DNA of 23,513 nt, taken from NCBI GenBank assembly GCA_963966765.1, contig CAXAAR010000029.1:1-23513 (forward strand), given 5' to 3'. Both the position numbers and the translations under genes were made by a program. The notes under the pieces were generated by a model. It ran no database searches. It saw only the letters and a program-made list of their open reading frames with translations, and was not told the origin of the DNA. This document shows, piece by piece, positions 1-7,318 of the stretch (within the stretch, counting starts at the first letter, position 1; each line of letters opens with the position of its first letter). This DNA comes from Aequoribacter sp003520285 (lineage in GTDB: Bacteria > Pseudomonadota > Gammaproteobacteria > Pseudomonadales > Halieaceae).

Positions 1-2
1 AA

Positions 3-146
3 CGGATTAAAGTGATTGGCGGCACCATTCCGCTTGCTCGAACTTTCGTACGACTGGCGTCGGGCGGAGCACTTGACGGCATTGCCTATGATGCGATTTA
101 TGCAAGACCACGCAACATCGCAATCAAGCTCGATTACACGTTCTAA
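3..146 (+). CDS. TonB-dependent outer-membrane receptor, C-terminal end (partial)
   Basis: Only the last 47 codons are inside the window; the gene starts before base 1. The translated tail ends in YARPRNIAIKLDYTF followed by TAA. This fits the last beta-strand of TonB-dependent receptors: an Arg-Pro-Arg turn, alternating hydrophobic residues and a terminal aromatic Phe, the signal for outer-membrane assembly. Such receptors import large or scarce substrates (siderophores, glycans, hydrophobic compounds) using TonB energy. The substrate cannot be told from the tail. A strong intrinsic terminator follows 13 bases after the stop, so this is the end of a transcript. Other beta-barrel proteins can end similarly, so the family call is good but not certain. 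Confidence 0.72.
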   Translation, partial: RIKVIGGTIPLARTFVRLASGGALDGIAYDAIYARPRNIAIKLDYTF

Positions 147-159
147 TCATCGGAAGAAC

Positions 160-191
160 AAAAAGGGTAGAGCTTGCTCTACCCTTTTTTT
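160..191 (+). terminator. Rho-independent terminator after the receptor gene
   Basis: A perfect inverted repeat has arms AAAAAGGGTAGAG and CTCTACCCTTTTT around the 4-base loop CTTG, and runs into seven T. The GC-rich core (GGGTAGAG/CTCTACCC) plus the T tract is a textbook intrinsic terminator for the receptor transcript. The A-run on the 5' side means it could also stop transcription coming from the right, but the minus-strand gene on that side ends about 240 bases away. Confidence 0.9.
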
Positions 192-241
192 ATCTTTCAT
201 TAACAGTGTGCGGCCTGCGGACTATCTCAGCGGGCGCCGCA

Positions 242-269
242 GAGCACAAAGCACAGAGCACAGAGCACA
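242..269. repeat. Heptanucleotide tandem repeat (RAGCACA x4)
   Basis: Four adjacent 7-base units read GAGCACA, AAGCACA, GAGCACA, GAGCACA. They are followed by ACAAAAGACGCAGAGG, which continues the CAGAG-rich character. The tract lies in the 286-base gap between the receptor stop and the end of the ferredoxin reductase gene (the two genes converge). No gene is seen in that gap; it also holds a weak inverted repeat (CTAAGA 286-291 with TCTTAG 304-309) and a run of seven C (368-374). Confidence 0.8.
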
Positions 270-432
270 ACAAAAGACGCAGAGGCTAAGATAAAAGTAA
301 GTGTCTTAGGATTCTTCTTTGAATCTTGAACCGAAACGACTTTAAACCACTCTCAATAACGTAACCACCCCCCCGCCCTCAGCGGGATCGACTTAAAACA
401 CCAACTCGCCCAGTCATGCTAACGGAAGGGCT

Positions 433-1206
433 TTAGCCGACGAACGCGCGCTCAATGACGTAATCACCCGCGGTACCCTGATTAGGCGAAATTTGAAATC
501 CCAGTTCATCGAGCAGTGCTGAGGTATCCTTCAGCATTTCCATGCTGCCACAGATCATCGCTCGGTCGTGCTCAGGATCCAGCATCGGCAGGCCAAGCTT
601 GGCAGCCACAGATCCATCTCGCGTCAAGTCGGTGATTCGACCCTGTGTTTCGAAGGGCTCGCGCGTGACTGCCGGGTAATACTTGAGCTGTCGACTGGTG
701 TACTCGCCGAGAAACTCATCGTTCATTAAGTCATTGGTAATATAATCACGATAGGCAAGGTCAGATACGTTGCGAACGCCGTGAAGTACTACGACATTCT
801 CGTATCGCTCATACACTGCGGGGTCTCGAATAATTGCCATAAACGGCGCCAGCCCGGTACCGGTCGAGAATAAATAGAGATTCCTTCCGGGATGCAAATC
901 TGCCAACAGGAGTGAGCCAACAGGCTTCTTACCCAGCAGAATCTCGTCACCGACCTGAATATTGCAAAGACGAGAGGTGAGAGGACCGTCAGGCACTTTG
1001 ATACTCAAGAACTCAAGATGATCATCGTAGCTCGCGCTAGCAATGGAATAAGCGCGCAGTAATGGCTTACCGTCGACGGTTAAACCGATCATCGTGAATT
1101 GTCCAGTCTCGAAGCGAAACTCGCGAGCACGCTCGGTCTTGAAGCTGAATAATTTGTCGTTCCAGTGCGTGACATCAGTCACTTTAACAGGATATGTAGC
1201 TGCCAT
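433..1206 (-). CDS. fpr: Ferredoxin--NADP(+) reductase
   Basis: FAD enzyme that passes electrons between NADPH and ferredoxin or flavodoxin in the cytoplasm, supplying iron-sulfur cluster assembly, oxidative-stress defence and ferredoxin-dependent oxygenases. The 257 residues match the length of the short Pseudomonas/Azotobacter subclass. Visible motifs are RAYSIAS at 51-57 (FAD binding), GTGLAPF at 116-122 (NADPH pyrophosphate loop) and CGS at 219-221 (nicotinamide pocket); the tail VIERAFVG fits the bacterial Fpr C-terminus. The N-terminus (VTHWNDKLFSFKTER) begins where family members begin, so the ATG is credible. It has no Shine-Dalgarno sequence; instead CCTCCT directly precedes ATG. The gene lies 195 bases downstream of the E1 gene on the same strand and may have its own promoter. 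Confidence 0.95.
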   Translation of the reverse strand: MAATYPVKVTDVTHWNDKLFSFKTERAREFRFETGQFTMIGLTVDGKPLLRAYSIASASYDDHLEFLSIKVPDGPLTSRLCNIQVGDEILLGKKPVGSLLLADLHPGRNLYLFSTGTGLAPFMAIIRDPAVYERYENVVVLHGVRNVSDLAYRDYITNDLMNDEFLGEYTSRQLKYYPAVTREPFETQGRITDLTRDGSVAAKLGLPMLDPEHDRAMICGSMEMLKDTSALLDELGFQISPNQGTAGDYVIERAFVG

Positions 1207-1250
1207 AGGAGGACTCGCGATTAAGGAATAACGTCACAAAAAAGGACGCA

Positions 1251-1256
1251 ACTATA
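1251..1256 (-). promoter_or_regulatory. Possible -10 box for fpr
   Basis: Read on the minus strand the bases are TATAGT, five of six matching the sigma70 -10 consensus, about 45 bases before the fpr ATG. No convincing -35 box is found 16-18 bases further upstream, so this is a weak call. It matters because the 195-base gap after the E1 gene makes an independent fpr promoter plausible. Confidence 0.25.
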
Positions 1257-1401
1257 CCCAAATGAGGCGATAATGACCAGCCAACACAGACTGAGAAATG
1301 AGTGCCAAGGCCACCCAAAAGGCTTCACCCTCCTGCTGTAACCAGTCTTTGGAGCTTCAGAGAATCCAGCGCGACGCCGCCTAGCTCAAGGCTCAAATCC
1401 A

Positions 1402-4092
1402 TCAAATGAGCCACGATGGCGACTGGTCAGGTCGTAATTGATACCGCTGAATCGCCTCGTGTTGCAGCTCAGGGGGAATTTTATGCTGCTTCACAAGGGC
1501 TGAGAGCGCCGCTACCACAATGTGCTGACGACTGATCTCGAAAAAATCTCTAAGCTGCTCACGCGTGTCACTGCGACCAAACCCATCAGTACCCAGAACG
1601 CTGTAAGGGGCGTCTAAGTAAGGCGCGATCAGTTGTGGCAGAGCTCTCACGTAATCACTCACGGCCACCACCGGTGCATCGGTATCAAACGCCCTGTCCA
1701 GAACGGACTCTCGCGGGGGTTCCAGCGGATGTAATCTATTCCAGCGCTCGCATTCTCGAGCATTGCGTTCAAGCTCACTAAAACTCGTGACGCTCCAGAC
1801 ATCGACCCCGATATTCCAGTCGCGGCTGAGCAACTCAGCTGCTTCGCGGACTTCTGGCAGTAAGCTGCCCGAACCCATGAGATTCAGGGTGGCGAGCGGT
1901 TTTTTTGGACTCTTACGCTCAACTCGATAAAGTCCCTCTATCACCTGTTGTTCAACCCCTTCAGGTAAACTTAGCTGCGGATAGTTTTCGTTCATAACCG
2001 TGATATAGAAGAACTCATCACACTGCTCAGACAACATACGTTTCATGCCATAGTCTATGATTACAGCGAGTTCTCCGGCGTAAGCAGGATCATAAGCTCT
2101 GCAATTCGGCACGGTGGCCGCTAGCAGATGACTATGCCCATCCTGATGCTGCAACCCTTCTCCGCCCAACGTTGTTCTGCCCGAGGTCGCACCCATCAAG
2201 AAGCCTCTGGCACGCTGATCGGCCGCGGCCCAAATTAAGTCCCCAATTCGCTGAAAACCAAACATGGAGTAGTAAATATAAAAGGGCAACATCGCCACGC
2301 CGTGGGCGGAGTATGAGGTCGCTGCGGCCGTCCACGAGCTTATGGCACCCGCCTCGCTGATACCCTCCTCTAGTATTTGACCATCGCGTGCCTCGCGGTA
2401 GCTCAAAATAGAGCCAATGTCCTCGGGCTCGTAACGCTGACCGACACTTGAGTAAATGCCCACCTGCTTAAATAGATTCGCCATACCAAAGGTACGGGCT
2501 TCATCAGCAACAATGGGTACGACCCGCTCTCCAATACCCGGATCCTTTAACAGCGCCGTCATGAGCCTCACAAAAGCCATGGTCGTTGACATCTCTTTGC
2601 CATCGGCTCGAAGTGCAAAAGCACCATAATTCTGAATATCCGGTACTGATAGCTGCTGCGCCGTTGTTCGACGCTGAGGGATGCAACCACCCAAGTTCTG
2701 TCGATGCGAGTGCAGATACTGCATGACGGGGCTGTCGGGCTCTGGCTTATAGAAACTCAGTGTTTCCGCCTGCTCATCGGTGAGCGGCAAGTGAAATCGA
2801 TCTCTGAAATCGAGCAGAGCGTCGCGATCCAATTTCTTCTGCTGGTGGGTCGTCATCTTGCCCTGCCCGGCCTCGCCCATGCCAAAGCCTTTTTTGGTCT
2901 GCGCCAAAATCACGGTCGGCCGCCCCTGGTGTTTTACCGCAGCATCATAGGCCGCATAAATTTTGACCAAGTCGTGTCCGCCCCGTTTTAACTGATCAAT
3001 CTGCTGGTCGGTTAACCCAGCGACCAAAGCCTGCAAATCAGGATTCTGGCCAAAGAATGTATCGCGGTTGTAACGGCCATCTTTTGCTGCAAAGGTTTGC
3101 AGCTGACCATCCACCGTGTTGGCAAAAGCTTGAACCAGCGCGCCTTTGCGATCGCGCGCGAATAAACCGTCCCAGTCAGAGCCCCAAACCAACTTAATGA
3201 CATTCCACCCTGCGCCACTAAAGAGTGCCTCTAACTCGTCAATAATGCGGCTGTTACCACGGACGGGACCATCCAGACGCTGTAAATTACAATTCACCAC
3301 CCAAGTGAGATTATCGAGCCCCTCTCTTGCCGCCATGGTAAGTGCCGACATACTCTCGGGCTCATCCATTTCACCATCCCCAAACACCCCCCAGACACGA
3401 CGCTCAGCGGTGTCCGAGATACCACGGTGATCGAGGTAACGCATGAAGCGCGCTTGATAAATAGAGCTGATAGGTCCAATACCCATTGACCCTGTGGGGA
3501 ACTGCCAAAAATCGGGCATCAGCCATGGGTGAGGATAACTGCACAAACCCTGAGCACCCACTCGGGCAGCGGTGACTTCCTGGCGATAGTGTCGTAAATC
3601 AGTCTCGCTCAAACGACCCTCTAGGAACGCACGTGCGTAGATACCGGGCGCCGAATGTGGCTGATAAAAAATAACATCGCCAGCAGTCGAATCTGTCGCT
3701 GCCTTAAAAAAGTGATTGAACCCAACTTCGAACAAGTCAGCGGCACTCGCATAGCTCGCAATATGACCGCCGAGTTCGCCGTAAGCTGCATTAGCGCGTG
3801 CCACCATGGCCAACGCATTCCATCGCATGATAGAGACGAGCTCTTCCTCTAGTGCCAAGTCACCAGGGAACGGCGGTTGCGATTCCAAGGTCACGGTATT
3901 GATGTAGGGAGTGCCATGCACCGGCTGCCAGCCAATAGCGGGATCACGCGCAATATTGGCTAACAGATCTAGTAGCTGGCGGGCACGCTCTGGGCCAGCA
4001 TGCTCAACTACGCCTCGCAGCGCATCCGACCACTCCGCAAGTTCGATCGCGTCTTCCGACGACGCCATTGACGATTGATTGTGATTCGACAT
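1402..4092 (-). CDS. aceE: Homodimeric 2-oxoacid dehydrogenase E1 (AceE/MdeB family)
   Basis: Thiamine-diphosphate E1 that decarboxylates a 2-oxoacid (pyruvate, or 2-oxobutyrate in MdeB) and acetylates the lipoyl arm of an E2 partner. The 896 residues compare with 887 in E. coli AceE, and similarity runs end to end. Visible are GGHIASYASAA with the active-site His at 110, the ThDP/Mg motif GDGEMDEPES at 238-247, the loop KKGFGMGEAGQGK with His416 (equivalent to E. coli His407), and SGRTTLGGEGLQHQDGHSH. AGGAG lies about 8 bases before ATG, supporting the start. No aceF (E2) or lpd (E3) gene is nearby; the neighbour is a divergent Lrp-type regulator. In Pseudomonas putida, mdeR (Lrp family) sits beside mdeB, an AceE-like 2-oxobutyrate E1. 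Fold and reaction class are secure; substrate is open. Confidence 0.93.
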   Translation of the reverse strand: MSNHNQSSMASSEDAIELAEWSDALRGVVEHAGPERARQLLDLLANIARDPAIGWQPVHGTPYINTVTLESQPPFPGDLALEEELVSIMRWNALAMVARANAAYGELGGHIASYASAADLFEVGFNHFFKAATDSTAGDVIFYQPHSAPGIYARAFLEGRLSETDLRHYRQEVTAARVGAQGLCSYPHPWLMPDFWQFPTGSMGIGPISSIYQARFMRYLDHRGISDTAERRVWGVFGDGEMDEPESMSALTMAAREGLDNLTWVVNCNLQRLDGPVRGNSRIIDELEALFSGAGWNVIKLVWGSDWDGLFARDRKGALVQAFANTVDGQLQTFAAKDGRYNRDTFFGQNPDLQALVAGLTDQQIDQLKRGGHDLVKIYAAYDAAVKHQGRPTVILAQTKKGFGMGEAGQGKMTTHQQKKLDRDALLDFRDRFHLPLTDEQAETLSFYKPEPDSPVMQYLHSHRQNLGGCIPQRRTTAQQLSVPDIQNYGAFALRADGKEMSTTMAFVRLMTALLKDPGIGERVVPIVADEARTFGMANLFKQVGIYSSVGQRYEPEDIGSILSYREARDGQILEEGISEAGAISSWTAAATSYSAHGVAMLPFYIYYSMFGFQRIGDLIWAAADQRARGFLMGATSGRTTLGGEGLQHQDGHSHLLAATVPNCRAYDPAYAGELAVIIDYGMKRMLSEQCDEFFYITVMNENYPQLSLPEGVEQQVIEGLYRVERKSPKKPLATLNLMGSGSLLPEVREAAELLSRDWNIGVDVWSVTSFSELERNARECERWNRLHPLEPPRESVLDRAFDTDAPVVAVSDYVRALPQLIAPYLDAPYSVLGTDGFGRSDTREQLRDFFEISRQHIVVAALSALVKQHKIPPELQHEAIQRYQLRPDQSPSWLI

Positions 4093-4120
4093 AGTGAGGC
4101 TCCTGTTAATGGCTCACTAT
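4091..4120 (-). promoter_or_regulatory. Inverted repeat/hairpin enclosing the aceE ribosome-binding site
   Basis: ATAGTGAG (4091-4098) and CTCACTAT (4113-4120) are perfect 8-base inverted arms with a 14-base spacer. In the aceE mRNA the spacer forms a loop holding the ribosome-binding AGGAG, and the first two bases of the AUG lie in the 3' arm. It could act as an RNA hairpin limiting initiation, or as a DNA operator. Confidence 0.5.
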
Positions 4121-4149
4121 ATTCTTTGCTCAACAAAATATCTTGCCTA

Positions 4150-4177
4150 ATTCTAAGATAAGATCTAGTGTTTACAA
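4150..4177 (-). promoter_or_regulatory. Candidate aceE promoter
   Basis: Read on the minus strand: TTGTAA (-35), 16 bases, TAGAAT (-10), placed about 60-85 bases before the aceE ATG in the AT-rich divergent gap. The Lrp-type gene starts just 7 bases to the right, so regulator binding in this 91-base gap would naturally affect both directions. The assignment rests on consensus match only. Confidence 0.4.
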
Positions 4178-4183
4178 AATTTT

Positions 4184-4672
4184 ATGCTGAAAAATACAGG
4201 TTCTAAAGCACAAATGGAAATCGACAGTCTTGACCTCAAGATTCTGCGTGAGTTACAGCGTAATGCAAAAATCTCTAATACTCGGCTTGCAAAACAGATC
4301 AATCTCTCACCATCACCGTGTCTAGCACGAGTGAAGCGCCTTGAATCACAGGGGATCTTGAAACGCTACGTGGCGCTGTTAGATCCCGCTTTAGCCGGCT
4401 TAACACTGAACGTCTTCATCTTCATCACGCTCAAGACTCAAACGCGGTCGCAATTGATCGACTTCGAGTCGCGGATTAACCAACACGCCCAAGTTATGGA
4501 ATGCTACCTAATGACAGGTACAGAGGACTACCTCATTCGTGTGGTGATGCCAGATGTCGCCTCATTGGAGCGATTCATCATTGATGATCTCTCGCCGATG
4601 CCAGAAATAGAGCATATTCGCTCGAGTATCGCTTTGAAGCAGGTTCGCTATAAAACAGAGTTGCCGCTGTAG
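4184..4672 (+). CDS. Lrp/AsnC-family transcriptional regulator
   Basis: Small DNA-binding regulator that senses an amino acid or related ligand through a C-terminal RAM domain. The N-terminal part (LDLKILRELQRNAKISNTRLAKQINLSPSPCLARVKRLESQG, given here by its outline: winged helix at about residues 15-60) is classic for the family, and the second half carries the RAM beta-alpha fold with the MTGTEDYLI ligand-pocket segment. Length 162 is typical. The ATG at 4184 has no Shine-Dalgarno; family members usually start near MEIDSLD, so the in-frame ATG at 4214 is a real alternative. Divergent from the E1 gene over 91 bases, it probably controls that gene and itself, as MdeR does for methionine/2-oxobutyrate catabolism. 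The ligand is unknown. Confidence 0.93.
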   Translation: MLKNTGSKAQMEIDSLDLKILRELQRNAKISNTRLAKQINLSPSPCLARVKRLESQGILKRYVALLDPALAGLTLNVFIFITLKTQTRSQLIDFESRINQHAQVMECYLMTGTEDYLIRVVMPDVASLERFIIDDLSPMPEIEHIRSSIALKQVRYKTELPL

Positions 4673-4763
4673 CGCTTGAAGCCCACTACTCGGGGCAGTT
4701 TTCCGCCAGCGCGTCACGCGAGCGGACGCACTGCGAATCAAGGAGTGGCAGAGTTACTCGGTG

Positions 4764-6206
4764 CTAGGCAGCAGCCAACTGCGAAGCCGACATCCAGCAG
4801 GCATGAAAACCTTGGGGCACACGCAGAGGCATGTGAACACGCGCAATCGGGCCTCGGCTGATATCTTGCGCATCAAAGACCTGCAACTGCTGCTCTTTGG
4901 TCCGATTATTCCAAACGAAAGTGATCACATAACCATGGTCTTCACAACGCTGGTTATCAGCAGCTGCGAACCAGGGCTCACTGTACCAAGCATTCTCTGA
5001 GTCATCGCTCCAAGCACCTACGCACTCGCCGGTAACAGTATTGAGTTTTCTGATACCGGTCCAATGAAGGGTTTCGGGATTGTGGTCGACCAGATAAGCC
5101 CACTGAGTAAAACGACCCGTCTTCCCGCTATCAAAAGATGGGAATTCAACATTCAGATCCGGATTCAAGCAACGCTCAGCTGCCTCGCCTGTCACGATAT
5201 TCATGCGGTACTCCCAGAGTCGCGCATTCATCTTGAGCTCGGCGATATTCTTTGCAGTGCGCGCTTCGTCAATCTCGCCATTAGCATCGAGAGCCGGCAT
5301 AAAGCGACAAGCAACCATCACGACCTCGTTGCCCTCTTCCCACGCGTTGACCGAGTGATATAAAAAACAGGAAGAGAATTCGAACCAGCGGATCGTATCG
5401 CCAGCGCCAAATCTGGGTATGACGCCAAACCGAGCTGGGGTGTTTGCATCAAATACAATCTTATGACGGCCTGCGGCGTACGCTTCTTCACAGTGCCACA
5501 CGGGCAAATCATGCAAGATCGAGTAATGCTCTGTAATCGCCATATCATGAGGTAACCGACTTCCTGGCAACTCAATCTCGACATGATGCTTCAACTTTCG
5601 ATCTGCGCCTACGACGCCATAACTCATGTGTGGCGCTTGATGAAAGTAATCGAAAAACATCAATTCGCCGGTGACATCATCGACTTTAGGGTGAGCCGAG
5701 AAACCGTATCCGGGCGCCGCGGTATAAGGTGCCGGTCCGAGTGTATCAAGCGTAATAGGGTCCAGCAGATAGGGTTCTCCCGCTAGGTACCAGCTGGCAA
5801 CCGCTACCCCTGCATGCCCAATCACATCGGTGTTGGCCGTGTCTTTCATTGGACACTCGGGCGACTCCTTGTACGACGACATAATGCCCCAATACTCAGA
5901 TTGGTCGGTTTCGGACTCTTTCAGCCAACCACTGGTTCGCACCCATTTATTACGAATAGTGACCTTGCCCTCTTGGAAGTGCGCGTTAAAGAGCATCCCA
6001 TCACCGTCGAAGGGATGATGCATTGATTTTGGCTCAAAGCGCTGATCAGGGCCATTGCGCAAATAGACGCCCGTGAGGTCAGTCGGTAAACGACCCTCGA
6101 TGGGGAGATCCTGCAATACCTGCTCGTCGAAAACGGGGGCATAGGCGCCCGTCAAATAGGGTCCATGATCGAATCCAAAGGGCGCTTCATCTTGATGAGA
6201 TGCCAT
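4764..6206 (-). CDS. Carotenoid cleavage oxygenase family protein (RPE65/lignostilbene dioxygenase type)
   Basis: Non-haem Fe(II) dioxygenase that splits a C=C double bond of carotenoids, apocarotenoids, stilbenes or related compounds into two carbonyl products. The family's four iron ligands are all visible: SAHPK (His172), LPHDMA (His220), LYHSVNAWE (His284) and GFHACW (His468). The early YLRNGP motif (48-53) and PFDGDGM (65-71) are also characteristic. Length 480 is normal and there is no signal peptide, so it is cytoplasmic. The gene is followed on the same strand by nothing; upstream of it lies the HxlR-type regulator, with a 20-base inverted repeat (6249-6268) in its promoter region. 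Context with two thiolases and a flavoprotein favours a catabolic role over pigment synthesis. The exact substrate is unknown. Confidence 0.92.
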   Translation of the reverse strand: MASHQDEAPFGFDHGPYLTGAYAPVFDEQVLQDLPIEGRLPTDLTGVYLRNGPDQRFEPKSMHHPFDGDGMLFNAHFQEGKVTIRNKWVRTSGWLKESETDQSEYWGIMSSYKESPECPMKDTANTDVIGHAGVAVASWYLAGEPYLLDPITLDTLGPAPYTAAPGYGFSAHPKVDDVTGELMFFDYFHQAPHMSYGVVGADRKLKHHVEIELPGSRLPHDMAITEHYSILHDLPVWHCEEAYAAGRHKIVFDANTPARFGVIPRFGAGDTIRWFEFSSCFLYHSVNAWEEGNEVVMVACRFMPALDANGEIDEARTAKNIAELKMNARLWEYRMNIVTGEAAERCLNPDLNVEFPSFDSGKTGRFTQWAYLVDHNPETLHWTGIRKLNTVTGECVGAWSDDSENAWYSEPWFAAADNQRCEDHGYVITFVWNNRTKEQQLQVFDAQDISRGPIARVHMPLRVPQGFHACWMSASQLAAA

Positions 6207-6248
6207 GCTCTACCTCTTAAAACGGTTCTACTGAATGACCACAATACC

Positions 6249-6268
6249 GTATAACAGTTCACTTATAC
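6249..6268. promoter_or_regulatory. Operator-like inverted repeat before the cleavage oxygenase
   Basis: GTATAACAGTTCACTTATAC has perfect 6-base arms (GTATAA/TTATAC) around 8 bases, 43 bases before the oxygenase ATG in the 90-base gap to the HxlR gene. It shares the pattern ATA-x-CAGT...TAT with the divergent HxlR/flavoprotein promoter (7274-7291), and its right half resembles 10720-10733. It is a candidate binding site for the neighbouring regulator. Confidence 0.42.
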
Positions 6269-6296
6269 AAGCATCTAACCAGCATCAAAGAGCGCG

Positions 6297-7259
6297 TTAG
6301 GCGAGATGCTCGAAATCAACCTCCCGCGCCTGTAAACGTCCACTGCAATGATCACATCGCACCTCAGCTTGCAGTGGTTTACCACAGGGTGTGTGAATGA
6401 CTTCAATGGGCGGACCAGTGCCATCGTTGCACCAGCGATCACCCCAGCGCAGGAGCGTCATAAAATAAGGGAATAAGTCGGCGCCTTTTGCCGTCAGATG
6501 ATACTCGTAGCGCAACACCGACGGGCGATACGGTTTCTTATAGAGCAAGCCATGATCCACTAAGCGCTTTAAACGATCCGACAGGATGTTGGTCGCGACC
6601 GGTAGCTCTTGATTGAATTCCTCAAAACGGTGCAACCCGTGATAAGCGAGCGCAATAATATTAGAGGTCCAGCGATCACCAAGTAGCTCAGTTAAATTTC
6701 GATACAGCGCTTTACCACCAGATTGGTCGGCGATCGTCTTACTCGCCCTGCGACGGGTCTTGATGCCGCGGAGATCGCGCCCTGCTCCTGGCCCGGGCGC
6801 GTAACTGACGTCGGTCCAAGCTACCCGCCCTTCACAGTGTGCACAAACCATCTCTGGCCAGAACGAGTGCCCACAAACCGAGTGAGTAAGTTCAATGCTA
6901 TCGAGTTGTGGATGCGAGTAATACTGGCGCTCCCAAACAATCGCCATCAGCGCGTTGTCGTAAAGCTCCATTGATTTTTTCGTGAGTCGATAAACGGGGA
7001 CTCGCGCATCGGGGCTGGGCGCTTTTTTCAAACACTCAATCTGCTGCAGCCACTCGAGTCGGTTCGATAAGATACCGCGCGACGCGCCAGTCGCCGCGAG
7101 CATGTCTCCGAAGGTGTTGATGCCCCAAAAAATCTCTTGCAAGATCAGTATGGTCCACATGTCACCGATTTGATCGAGCGCTCGATTGATTGAACTGGCT
7201 CTCGTTTCAATACTGGGAGTGGCCTCTGCGTCAGACACCTTGACTTCGGGTGCTTGCAT
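6297..7259 (-). CDS. Tandem-domain HxlR-family regulator with two zinc-ribbon-like tails
   Basis: Transcription regulator made of two fused HxlR winged-helix units. Unit one spans about 22-148 (ALDQIGDMWTILILQEIFWG, RGILSNRLEWL) and unit two about 184-310 (LTELLGDRWTSNIIALAYHG, TNILSDRLKRL). Most HxlR proteins are about 110-150 residues and act as dimers, so this 320-residue protein looks like a covalent dimer. Each unit ends with the same pattern H-x2-C-x9-C-x2-C: His126/Cys129/Cys139/Cys142 and His289/Cys292/Cys302/Cys305, suggesting a metal or redox site. It is divergent from the flavoprotein gene with only a 59-base gap to the chosen start there, and lies upstream of the cleavage oxygenase; it probably controls both directions. 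The start is ATG; a weak GGGA lies 11 bases upstream. Confidence 0.9.
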   Translation of the reverse strand: MQAPEVKVSDAEATPSIETRASSINRALDQIGDMWTILILQEIFWGINTFGDMLAATGASRGILSNRLEWLQQIECLKKAPSPDARVPVYRLTKKSMELYDNALMAIVWERQYYSHPQLDSIELTHSVCGHSFWPEMVCAHCEGRVAWTDVSYAPGPGAGRDLRGIKTRRRASKTIADQSGGKALYRNLTELLGDRWTSNIIALAYHGLHRFEEFNQELPVATNILSDRLKRLVDHGLLYKKPYRPSVLRYEYHLTAKGADLFPYFMTLLRWGDRWCNDGTGPPIEVIHTPCGKPLQAEVRCDHCSGRLQAREVDFEHLA

Positions 7260-7261
7260 TA

Positions 7262-7290
7262 TTGAATTATTCCCATATCAGTCTTACTAT
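7262..7290 (+). promoter_or_regulatory. Candidate promoter of the flavoprotein-thiolase operon
   Basis: TTGAAT (7262-7267), 17 bases, TACTAT (7285-7290): four of six matches in each box with ideal spacing. Transcription from here would begin near 7297, after the ATG at 7289, which argues for translation starting at the ATG at 7319. Confidence 0.5.
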
Positions 7291-7291
7291 G
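7274..7291. promoter_or_regulatory. Operator-like site overlapping the -10 box
   Basis: CATATCAGTCTTACTATG has 4-base inverted ends (CATA/TATG) and aligns with the inverted repeat at 6249-6268 at ATA-x-CAGT and the final TAT. It covers the proposed -10 box, the place where a repressor would block transcription. Confidence 0.35.
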
Positions 7292-7318
7292 AAACCTTTC
7301 ATTAGAGCGCGCCGTTTT

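Noticed and set aside
372..386. CCCGC/GCGGG hairpin as the fpr terminator
   Set aside because: In the fpr transcript direction it is followed by a G run, not a T run, and the stem is only 5 bp.
1402..4092. Part of a standard pyruvate dehydrogenase operon
   Set aside because: No E2 or E3 gene lies next to it; the downstream same-strand gene is ferredoxin-NADP reductase after a 195-base gap.
4676..5000. Plus-strand small frames after the Lrp-type gene
   Set aside because: They overlap the 3' end of the carotenoid-cleavage oxygenase in antisense and show no family features or ribosome-binding site.
7250..7318. Longer flavoprotein starting at GTG 7250 or ATG 7289
   Set aside because: GTG 7250 overlaps the divergent regulator start. 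Both lie before or inside the best promoter, and neither has a ribosome-binding site; relatives start near MTHPVLPIIQAPM.
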